The position numbers were made by a program, and so were the translations under genes. From positions 3,844,001-3,908,000 of the forward strand of contig NC_079244.1 in assembly GCF_028009165.1 (NCBI RefSeq): a DNA stretch of 64,000 nucleotides, in the 5' to 3' direction. Of this stretch, positions 21,955 through 31,900 are shown in pieces. Every line of letters starts with the position of its first letter. Position 1 is the first letter of the stretch. Under the pieces are notes generated by a model. It had not been told where the DNA came from and did not search any database. It saw nothing but the letters and a program-made list of their open reading frames with translations. The DNA is from Akanthomyces muscarius. Lineage: Eukaryota; Ascomycota; Sordariomycetes; Hypocreales; Cordycipitaceae.

Positions 21955-23980
21955 TTAAGCTATAATGCGCTTCTTCGACTGTTGACGGCTCGATTGTAGT
22001 CCACCCTTTGTCTTGGGAAAATAGCGGGTAGGGCTCTTCATCATATCTTCGGTGTCCCAGTTGTGCTTCTCCTTCTTCCACATTTTGCTAATGCTCGCCT
22101 GGTCTAGCCACGGTATATTGATATCAACTGTACACCATGTAACATCATTTCCTTCGGCACAATTTGCAGCGCGACTCTCGGATAACGCAGCCAAGGGAGG
22201 GAGGGGGTTCGATGTCTACAGTGGATTCTCCTCATGATGAATACTGGCTTGATCTCTGCAGGCTCGACAAATGATATCTACAGCTCCAGGTAGATCGGTT
22301 GTAGCTTCTTCGTGACAAAGCAACAACCCACCAACCAGCTTTCAGCGGAAGTCACCTTAGTACCATTGTTTTGGAGCAGCCCACAGGATCTGATCATCAT
22401 ACGGAATCGCGAAACCTGGTTTCGGATCTTCCTGGTAGAGTTCAGAGCCACATCCTAGTCTCAGACGATGTGCAATAAACACTCTTTGTCCGACTTCTTG
22501 ATCCTTGAGAATGGCTCGGTACATCGCTCTCCCCGGATCGTCGGACAATCCAAAGTGCTGTCGCGGTTAGCACAGGCAATTCGATGATAATATCGCGTCA
22601 CAATATCAACAAAAACCGTTGCAATTCCAAGGCCACTGCTCTATTTGAGACGTATGGTCGCTTCAACAGGATGCCGTGAGCACAAAGAAGATCTGTGATT
22701 AAGGTAATCGGCTCCCATCAATCTTGAGTCCGTCTTGGCTCCAGAGCCAAGCTCGCAGTACTCCAGATAGGTCATCTATCGTGGTAATTTCTGTAAGGTC
22801 GAATTTGCCGTCCACAAGAGCGGAGCACATATGCATTGCATCAGAAGTGGTCGTGTTTGCTGGACTATTGTTAATCAGTGCAGATGCTGAGACCTTTAGC
22901 CACCGTGGTGTAACAGGATCAGTTTCGATCTCAGGATTTATGAATAGATTCGAAATAAGGCTAGCCTAATGGATTAGCCTGAGTGTGTAGGAATATTCGA
23001 AACTTGCCGGCTCAAATTCATGTATACTCATAAAATTGCCGAGTTCTTCATCGAGCGTGGTCAGCTTACCATGACCTGCTCCCTCTGTTTTTTTTACATA
23101 GCGGTAAAGTTCGGAGTTCCGGCGTAATTTCTGCGTTCCGCAACAAGGGTCGTATTTCTCTGTTGCCTTTCAGTTGCTTCCGGCATCGCGTGTTGATATG
23201 CGACACTTTCGAGCTCGGCAATGGCCGTTCTATTGAGGCTACTGCGACGAATGCGATCTTCGCAGATAGAAATCTATGATCCTGCGGTTAAAAGATACAT
23301 TCATAGAAGCTTTCGTGGATGCTGATTTCTGCCAATCTGGCCGCAGCCTCAAGACCCAAGCCATGCGGCAGTCCCAAGATTTTGGGCTCAGATATATTAT
23401 GGCTTCGGGACGGCAAACGAACATGGCAAATACTCACAAGCTGTTTACCATCTTGCCCTATTTCAAATATAGACATGTGCCTTGAGAGCAGCCCCAAAGT
23501 CGAGGTTCTGCTAGCCGATGTACGGGCGCCCCATACAAGTCAACTACCGCTCCCATATTGTTTCGCAGCTCGGTAGTAAAATCTTCGTGGATCCTGAGCA
23601 CCCTGGCGGATATAAAATCGAAGGGTCGACTGGATCACGTCAGAAAGTGTGATCGTATATCAAGACTTTGTCTGTGTGAATTCCACACGCATGATTTGGC
23701 TGATTGAGACGTTGCATGTGTCTGCACCGTGCGAGCAATAGGGATCAGACACATTAAAGCCTAATTGTGTTGTGCAAGTGAAATGCTAGAGTAGCCTTTA
23801 ATCGCCCGTCAGGTGGGATAAGGAATCGAATATCTCGGTATTGGCCATGGGCTTCCCAGCATGCAACTTCCATTTGAGCAGCAGCATCAAAAGCTGCACA
23901 AACGTCCCATTTTCTGGTCGCATAATTTTGGTGTCTTTCAAATTCTGTGATATGGGGCCTCAATTTTGCAATCTGCTGAT
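21955..23980 (-). pseudogene. Decayed gene of unknown family with multiple in-frame stops
   Basis: Protein-like reading on the minus strand is scattered over 2 kb in several blocks. From about 22562 to 21955 one frame runs straight through three stops (TAA near 22356, TGA near 22341, TAG near 22218) while keeping sensible sequence on both sides, for example PYDDQILWAAPKQWY before and LPGAVDIICRACRDQ after. A second block, about 23120-22700, contains MSIHEFEPASFEYSYTLRL, a TAG near 22969, then INPEIETDPVTPRWLKVSAS and LSGVLRAWLWSQDGLKIDG. Further blocks lie at about 23640-23300 (IQSTLRFYIRQGAQDPRRFY) and 23990-23754. Stops that could derive from CAA, CGA and CAG suggest C-to-T decay, as in RIP. 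Some breaks may be introns, so a heavily spliced live gene is not excluded. I do not recognise the family. Confidence 0.5.
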
Positions 23981-24665
23981 AAAAGACTCAATGGGGCTTT
24001 GGATCTTCAAGTTATAGTTCACCAAAGAGGCGGTATGTCTCTTGCTTCTCATGACTTTCCATACCCAAAGCTCGCTAGCTCGAGACGTGTGTTAGTATTG
24101 AACTCCCCGGTGCGTTGGAAAGAGAAAATAAACCAAATTACGGCGACAGCTGATGCAGATAGTTGCAGTGTTTTGCAAACCAATCAAGGACTACAAACGG
24201 CCAACGGCGCAAACGGCCAACGCGACCAGCTCCGACTACAAAACGACAAACATGCTCTTTTTACCAGAAAAGTTCAGCTCTTTTTGGCTAGGAAGAAAGA
24301 GAGTGCCAGCATGCACTCATTTCTGATCGAGTTTGCCTCCTTGCAGTTTTTACTTGCACGGCTGATGATCCGACAGCCGATTGGCATGCCTGCTCTTGGC
24401 AACTGAGTTAAATAGAGAGACAACCGATCCCCTACGAGGTATTCGGTTACGCAAAAAGCCACTGAGGATGCGAGTCGCATGATTTAGATGAGCGGCTGTA
24501 ATTAAAGAAGGCAGCCAAGGCAGCCTAGTACGCTTTTCCAGCCGCCGAAGAGTGGTTATTCGTAGGGGAGTAGGAGAATAAGATAGCTTTCGGTGAGGAA
24601 GCCGGCAAAAAAACGCATTTAAGAGGAAGGTAACAAAAAAACGTCACTCTACGATGGCAAAACTT
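23981..24665. other. Intergenic region, nothing clear
   Basis: Only a 146-codon plus-strand frame (23966-24406) is seen, with no recognisable content; it overlaps the upstream edge of the decayed gene. Confidence 0.45.
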
Positions 24666-24737
24666 CGATGTACGAGGGACTCGAACCCTCAACCTTAGTC
24701 TTAGGAGGACTACGCGCTCCCATTGCGCCAGCACACC
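24666..24737 (-). tRNA. trnR-CCU: tRNA-Arg (anticodon CCT)
   Basis: Read on the minus strand, a complete 72-nt cloverleaf forms: acceptor GGTGTGC pairs with GTACATC (two G-U pairs), D arm GCGC-AATGGGA-GCGC, anticodon stem TAGTC/GACTA with loop CTCCTAA (anticodon CCT, reading AGG), variable AGGTT, and T arm GAGGG-TTCGAGT-CCCTC, followed by a discriminator G. No intron is present. The loop bases U33 and A37 fit. CCA is not encoded, as expected in a nuclear genome. Confidence 0.93.
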
Positions 24738-27094
24738 AGCGGGAATTTCGGCGCTTATTGCATAATATAAACCTAAATACATTTGAGGAATATGCGAAGG
24801 CCGGTGCAGTGACAGTGGATAAATGAGTTATCGAATGAAAGTGTAGTGTGAATGTAGGTCTATGCAGATGCACAGAAAATGTAAGAACTAGCGATTTGAT
24901 TTTCCTTTAAAGGGCGGAGTAGTTCATCGTGAGTGGGAGGGCGGCTCCTTAACTAACGTTAGCTACCTAACTAAGTACTGGCGAAGCCACTTTATTATGT
25001 GCAGAGTACAAATACTGCAACAGCATTTTTCTGCGAGTAGGAGGGTGGAGCCAGGCAGAGGACGAGCCAGCGGATCGGGCACAACGACTGTTTGCAGAAT
25101 TAATGGCACACCACTCACCCCCAGCATCTTTCCAACCTTCCGAGTCCATCTGTAGGGCTTTAACTTGAATAGGCTACGGCAGCTGCCGTTGACGCCCCGA
25201 AGAGAGAGAGAGAGAAGACTACCTTGCCAACCAAATACCCTACTACGACGCCAGTGCTTTCTACTCAAGGCTCCGAATTTGACAACGTGTCTTGTCGTGG
25301 GGCACCACCATCCCTCTGACCTTGTCTGGGCGAGCTGGCGAGCCAGCCACCAGTGGTTTTCACGCCACCAGCGCCACTGTGCTCTGTACCTACCTACCTA
25401 GGTAGCGACGACAACATTGCGACGTCTTCTGCCTCGTGTGAGAACGCTGGACGCTGGACGCTGGACGCTGGACGCTGGACACGCTCTGGCAGCTTTGTGA
25501 CAGTTGCGTTTTGCTTGCCCTCCGCGATTGCCTTCGCTCAAAGGCAAAGAGTATATCCGTACCATGTTCGTCATGTCTGAGACGGCGGTCGGCCATGTGC
25601 GCGATGTGGCTGTCGCCAGCATACCAGGTAAGACCTGCTCAATTCTTTTGATTGCAGACTGTCTCGGACTCTTTTTAGCTACCATCTACCCAACAGTAGC
25701 TGCGTACCTACCTTCCTTGCTTCCCAACTCCCCAAATTTCTTCCTCGTTCCCTCCTTGTCTCCTTGCCTCCCACCCGACTGTCCACCTCGGTGAAACTTG
25801 AGTGTGTGCAACCTTTTCCATGCAACGCTGTGCTAGCAGAGCTACTGGCTAGCAAGCTAGACAGGTCGCCTGAGCAAGCATCCTACAAAAAACTAGTGTG
25901 ATGCAGGCCCCCGCGATAGAAGATCCAGACTAGATCGACCATTGCGGCGCTGGTAGTTCCAGGCATTTAGCGTCCATTTTATGCGCTGGACATGGGCCAG
26001 GGTACATTTCACAGACCTCTGGGCCTCCCCCGCAGTGCGCCTGCATGGCGGGCGAGTGCCTTGTCCCGTTGCGGCTGGGCTTACTCTGACGCTCGACACT
26101 AATAAACAATGTGACGGTGAGCGAAAAAATCATTCTTGTCAACCCTCATTTTTGTTCTTGAGGTTCCTCCTTCGCCATTTCTGGCATTGTCAGCGCTGCC
26201 GTGCCTACGTTTTGTTGAGGCTATCTGTGGGCTTGTTGCTGCATCTGCGTTGCATTGCGTCCATCGCCGCTCTACTGCAAGCTAGGTACGAATATTGGTG
26301 ACCACACCCTGGGCACCACAAGACCACGCACCGATTCAAGCCAGCTCGGCTCTCAACCCGCGTTCTTCTTGCGCTACGCCTGCACCCCTCACCTAAAAAC
26401 AGCCCTGTGACTCGTTCCCCTGCGCTGAACTGCCTTCTTCCTGGGCCCTTTTCCTTTGTCGTCTCGGCCCATTCCCCGCCCTGGTACGTTTCCGTGTGCG
26501 TCGCTCCACTCTGTCTGTCACGGCCAGCCTTGACAGTTCACGATACGTCGAGTGTCACCTACTGTTTCCCCTCACCAGCCTCCTGGCCAATTTTCGATTT
26601 CATTTTGTCACACCCGTTGTTCAATCGCGCACTGCCTTAATTATCTCCCAGTCTTGATTTCATTTTTCTCGTCTCTCTCCGAAAGCCATTTTCCTCATCT
26701 CATCGCCGTCTTACATCGCCATCGGCGCCTCCGATGGTCATGCCTTAGCTCACGCGAGTCAAGGGTGGCAAATCTTCACAAACCCTTTCTGCAACCCAGA
26801 AACAGTCGTTTGCTCCCTTACAACCACTTCATTCTATTCCTGCGCTGCCCCTCTCGTTGCAAGCAAACTACTTTCGTATATCCATTGCGCCTGCCCTCTT
26901 TCAACAATTTACGTCAAAAGTCTTACCTACCAAACCCTGATTCATGTGCTACCGTCCCCTCCCCAGTCAAGCCTGCTGACGTCTGTCTTCCTCTTTTCGC
27001 AGTCGCCGCGGCTGATAACCCTTCGTCGGCAGGACCAATTGTTGATCCCACGGTCGCTTCTGCAACGCCAGCCTCCGCCGCCGCCGAAGACATT
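24738..27094. other. Long intergenic or 5' leader region upstream of the DUF4050-like gene
   Basis: Contains a 7-bp minisatellite (25444-25478), an ACCT tract at about 25387-25404, and CT-rich DNA. An ATG at 25564 opens a 64-nt segment ending in a good donor (GTAAGA at 25628). The acceptor TTTTCGCAG ending at 27002 would join it in the correct phase to the DUF4050-like frame (see that entry). No other gene is supported. Confidence 0.45.
25444..25478. repeat. 7-bp minisatellite, five copies
   Basis: Five perfect tandem copies of ACGCTGG, followed by a broken sixth (ACACGCTCTGG). It lies in non-coding DNA upstream of the DUF4050-like gene, about 85 bp before the possible 5' exon. Confidence 0.95.
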
Positions 27095-28432
27095 ATGATC
27101 TTTTCAGACTTTTACAAGGGCTCGCGCTCGCCGCTAGCTAGGTTACGCAACGGCACCCCTCAACTGCCCGCCAAACCGCCCACAGCCTCACCCGATTGGG
27201 TTGGCGACGAGTACACCGACCTGCTCAGCAAAGACAAGGCCAAGAACAAAGAGGCTGTTCGTCGCTATCTCGCCGACAAGGTCCGCTACGACTGGGTATT
27301 TGACTGGCCTGCACAGCAGATCGCAAACAACCCTGACAAACATCCCCAAAGAGAAGAGGATCAATCCGCTTGTGTTGAACCCGCCAAAGAAGACGATTGT
27401 GTGGTAAAGACACCTGCCACTTCGGATGCTAGCGATGATGGGTACCAAGTCGACGAATCCGATCCCGACTCTGACGACGAGTCCGTGTACAGCGTCGTCT
27501 CCGAAGACAATATCCACTGGAGGCCGCGCGCCGAGTGGACGTCCGATATCGACGACGAGGGCGATGGCAGCTCCTCTTTTGGCGACTCACAATCCTCGCT
27601 GCAACTCGTTGCCATGGCCCGCCAAACGAGGCGTCGCCGCGCTATACGTGAAGAGGCGTCCTGGAATCCAGGACTAGCCTGCTTCGAGGCGAGGCGCAAT
27701 GTTTGGACCGGCGCAAAGACAGTGCGCGTACGCTCCAAGCCTACTGCTGTCACGCCTGTTCAAAACATTTCGCCACGCTCTCCCCGCCGCTTTTTTTTTC
27801 GCCGCAGCATGTCCAGCTCGCCGCCCTCCGCCACGGCCGTCTTGGCCGCAACGAATGCGGCATCTGCCGACCTCTCCGGCACCGCCTCCGACTCCTCTTC
27901 CACCCCCCACGATGAGCTGCGTAAAGTCGACTCTCGTGCCGACAGCAGTACCGCTAACACACCGGCCACCTCTACCGAGGAAACCCGCACGTACCCGGTC
28001 CAGACGTTGCTACCCCTCGCCCAGCCTATCCTGCCGCCCAGTAACCCTTTGCGCGCATCCATCACTCCCAACGTCTACCTTGGCCTCTACGATAAAGTCA
28101 TACTACATAATCTCCAGCCGTCATGTCCCATCAATCTCAGCGACATGCTGCGCTCCTGCGTCACCGGCTGGAAACGCGATGGAGAGTGGCCCCCTCGTTC
28201 CACACCGTACAACCCACCTGAAGCCAGAAAGAAGAGCTCCAAGTCCAAGAAACCCGCTGCTGCAACACCGGCCGCACAACCTACAGAAGCTGAGACAAAG
28301 GCCGGCCGAAGATTGAGCTTCAATCTGTTGAATCGCGACAATGACGAATCCCGCGCAGGTAAGGGCTTTCGAAAGAGTCTGCAGCGCGCTTTTGGCATGG
28401 CTCCTCCTCCAGGCCTCGGTGAGACTGCTTGA
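27095..28432 (+). CDS. DUF4050-like conserved fungal protein
   Basis: 445 codons from the ATG at 27095 (MIFSDFYKGSRSPLARL). The N-terminal half is charged and probably disordered after about residue 100 (DPDSDDESVYSVVSEDNIHW). Two conserved blocks stand out: WNPGLACFEARRNVWTGAK near residue 195, and VYLGLYDKVILHNLQPSCPI, then LSDMLRSCVTGWKRDGEWPP near residues 325-370. The latter recalls the C-terminal signature of the fungal DUF4050 family. Function is unknown. The frame is open upstream of 27095 without an ATG. A 5' exon at 25564-25627 (MFVMSETAVGHVRDVAVASI...) could splice to 27003 in the right phase, adding about 50 residues across a long 1.4-kb intron; a transcript would decide. Confidence 0.75.
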   Translation: MIFSDFYKGSRSPLARLRNGTPQLPAKPPTASPDWVGDEYTDLLSKDKAKNKEAVRRYLADKVRYDWVFDWPAQQIANNPDKHPQREEDQSACVEPAKEDDCVVKTPATSDASDDGYQVDESDPDSDDESVYSVVSEDNIHWRPRAEWTSDIDDEGDGSSSFGDSQSSLQLVAMARQTRRRRAIREEASWNPGLACFEARRNVWTGAKTVRVRSKPTAVTPVQNISPRSPRRFFFRRSMSSSPPSATAVLAATNAASADLSGTASDSSSTPHDELRKVDSRADSSTANTPATSTEETRTYPVQTLLPLAQPILPPSNPLRASITPNVYLGLYDKVILHNLQPSCPINLSDMLRSCVTGWKRDGEWPPRSTPYNPPEARKKSSKSKKPAAATPAAQPTEAETKAGRRLSFNLLNRDNDESRAGKGFRKSLQRAFGMAPPPGLGETA

Positions 28433-28906
28433 ATGAATGTGCATACAGACGACTACGGATTATTGAAGGCTGTATTGGTGATCATGGTAAAAACAGCTAG
28501 TGACGGAATCACGCTTCTTATACCCCTTTTTTTTGGTTACTATCTGTTGTCTTTGTATTTAGTAGTAAATGAGGTTTCGAACTTTCGGTTGGGCATGGAC
28601 AGCTAAGCTAGGTCGCTTTCTAGGAGTTCTCGTCACCCTTGATGATAGGTTGCTTTTGCTTTATATCGACTTGTTGAAAGGGGTTGATTTTTTGTCATGT
28701 TTTCTTGCCTATACCCATAGCGGAATGAAATCTTGGTTGTACTTGCCCTGCTCCTGCTAGCATTACACTATTTCAAAGCAACAAATTATCGGCAGTGGAC
28801 GCGCAGCAGCCTCTGAAGCGGTCTCACGCAGGAACCTACGGCTCAAATAGTGCACCTCCCAGACAAACAACCTTTATAATGAGCTCTCACTATACACCGA
28901 CGCATT
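28433..28906. other. Convergent 3' spacer
   Basis: 3' flanks of the DUF4050-like gene and the NRPS gene, which converge here. No gene is seen. Confidence 0.6.
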
Positions 28907-31900
28907 CTAGACTGCAAACAGTTTTTCAGCCGGCCTCTTCACCAGCCCCTCCATCACATCCACCAAATCTTCGAGCAGTTTCTCAGCATAACCGCCCCAG
29001 CTCCTGAAAGTCACAATCTCGAGCTTCATTCTATTGCCCCCCTCGTGCACAAAAGCCTGTATTTTCCACTCACGCAGCGGCTCTTCACACAAATACAACG
29101 TCTCGTGCCTATTTTCGGCCTCTTCTTCCGCGTTCTCACGCGATGCCAGATGCGACACATCTTGATGCATCACTGTGTCGAACCACCATTGCTCCGGCTG
29201 GCCATCGCCCGTCATGCTCTTTTGCTTTTCCCAGCCTGGGCTGCACAGCTCAGCTATCTCCTCTAGACTAATGCCCTCATACTCCGCGCTCTCAACATGC
29301 TGTCGCTGCACGAACGCGAGTAAATCTGCGCCCGTCCAGGACTCATCCATGCGCACCCGTAGCGGCACGTACTGCCAGCAAGGGCCAGTCACGATATCTG
29401 CGCCCGCAAAGTCAATGCTGCGACCGCTGACGACTTCGCCAAACAAAACATCTCGCAGACCCTGGCGCCGCGCGAGGCACAGCGCCCACGCGGCCGTAGG
29501 GAAGGATGCCACGGTGACTTCGCGATTTCGCATGGAAATGTCCAGGCTCTGCTCAATGGCAAAGTGTCTGTGGTCAACTAAAGGAATATCTGGGCGGAGA
29601 GTGGTAATAGTCGAGTCGGCGAGAAGTTCTTTCCAGTATGGAACGCTTGCTGGGATAGCATGGTTAAGTATGCGAGATACGTATGAGGAAAACGGAGCTG
29701 AAGGCTCCAACGTCTTGTTCTGGGTGTAAAGAGCAGAATGTTGACGCAGTAAAATGGGGAGGCACATTTCGTCGTATTGCGCGTGGGAAATGCGGAAGAC
29801 GAGACAGCTGCGCAGGACGGTGCTCTTGGGATCGGAGACGTACAGCCACTTGACGAAGCTGGAGCCAAGTGGCATGGGCTTCTCGATGTCGGCGCGACAA
29901 ATATCCTTGGTAAAAGATGATAAATCCTGTGTTTGGTCGGTGTACGTATATTCTTCGAAAGGTGTGGTGAGAGAATCCAGCACGGCAGCATATCCTCGTC
30001 CCCCATTTTCGACAAACACTGTGCGGAGGATCTCGTTGTGAGCAATGAGATCCTGGCAGCTCCGGCGAAGGCGGGGTAGATTGACTTTTTCGTCGAAGAA
30101 TATGAGCTCGTAGCGCGCGGAGAATCGAGGTTTCTCTGTTGTGCCACGAACGGCAATCTGTTGTAGGTACCGGGTTGGCAGCACATTCGTGACCGTCCAG
30201 GCCTTGTTCTCGAGCTGCGGTACAACATCGTTGGCAAGGAAAGCGTTCAAGTCGCTGATACCATCAAGAAGTGCGAATGGCTCAGCGAGGAAGTCATTAG
30301 GCTCATCACCTTTGTCCTTCACCTCCTCGGTGTACTCCATCACTGCGGCCATCTCCACCAGAATTTTGTTAGCAAACATTTGCGAAACGGTGAGGTGGAT
30401 GCCCTCTGGTCGGGCTTCAGATGCAAGCTTCATAGCCGATATTGAATCACCACCGAGTAAGAAGAAGTTGTCCTCCAGTCCAATCTCCGTCTCGGGGACT
30501 CGCAACACGCGGCTCCACAGTGCCTGAAGACTGTGCTGGCGTTGAGATATTGCAGAAAGTATCAGTCTTTTCGCCACGGGAGCATGCGGGGCGCTCGCGG
30601 TGGCCTTGTCGCCAACGATCTTAATCTTGCCAGCAGCATCATACTTGGCCAATTTTCCGGTCAGATACAGCTTATCGGCAACTGTGGAAGAGCGCAGCAG
30701 TTCTGGCCATTCTGAACAGGCCAGCACTTGGAGTTCGTTTGGCTGGGAGGTCTGTAATGCTAGCTCACCGATGGCGCCAGCGGGGACCATCCTGCTAGAG
30801 TCTTCGGATCGAACAACATATGCAGCCGAGGCACCTTCGTAAGCCTTCAGCACTGGGTCTTGCTGTGCAGTTGCAAGAGTATCCCGAAATTCTATGCTGT
30901 CGGCATCAAATAGAGAATACATGTTGGCAATAATTGAGGTCGTTTCGCGAGTAAGTTTCTTCGCGACACACTTGAACTGGGCCAACACTCGTTGCATTAG
31001 AACCTTATCAACCGTCCTGGAGTCAAAGCTTGCCATGACCGAGAATCCCTTGTGGTCGATGGAGCACACCAACATAAGTGGGTAGGTGTTGAACTTGAGA
31101 GCCTCCTGGGCGGCATCGTCATCACCCGCGGGAACTAGACGACTTGCCGGTAATGTTGTGTCGATAGGCGCTACATTATCGTCTGTACTCGGATGTAGAA
31201 CGAGGCCCGTTCGAAGCTCACAAGCCTCTCGCGCATCATGGCTCAATCGACGAATATGCTGCAGACCAAAATGCTCGTGCGGGATCTGGCCAATGATCTG
31301 CTCTTGAATGGACTGCAAGAACTCACCAACCTGAGCCTCGGGATTGACTTGCAGACGAACTGGCACAGTAGTGATCATTGGGCCCTCAATTTCTTCGGCA
31401 CCCAATACTGGCGCGTTCCTTCCTGTGAGGGTTTCGCCGAAGACAACATCGGAGCTGTTAATGTATTGTGATGCCACAATTGCCCATGCGCCTCTAATGA
31501 CCGTCGCCACAGTAGCGTTGAATTTCGGTAAGTCCTCTAGCGAGACGTATTCTTCTAGCAGCTCGTCTGCCCGTGCCTGATACCCCTCGTGAGGAAGTGT
31601 TGGGAACTGAAAACGATGAGTACCTTGAAGTTGGCTTCTCCAGTATTCCTCGGACTTGGCCTCTTTTTTTGCCAAGAGATACTTGATAAAATGCTTGAAC
31701 TCTGCGGGCCGTGACAACGTCTTGCCTTCATAAGCTTGATTGATGCGCTCCACAATGAGAGGCATCGCCCATCCATCATATAACGCGTGATGCATGGTCA
31801 AAACGAAAGAGATGGTATTCGTATCAACACTATCGATGATAGCATATCGAATCAGTGGACTGCCGAGATCCATGGTCGCATCGCGGTCGGAAACCAAGTA

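Noticed and set aside
29578..30237. 219-codon minus-strand frame in another frame of the NRPS
   Set aside because: Overlaps the terminal condensation domain of the NRPS, which is clearly the coding frame.
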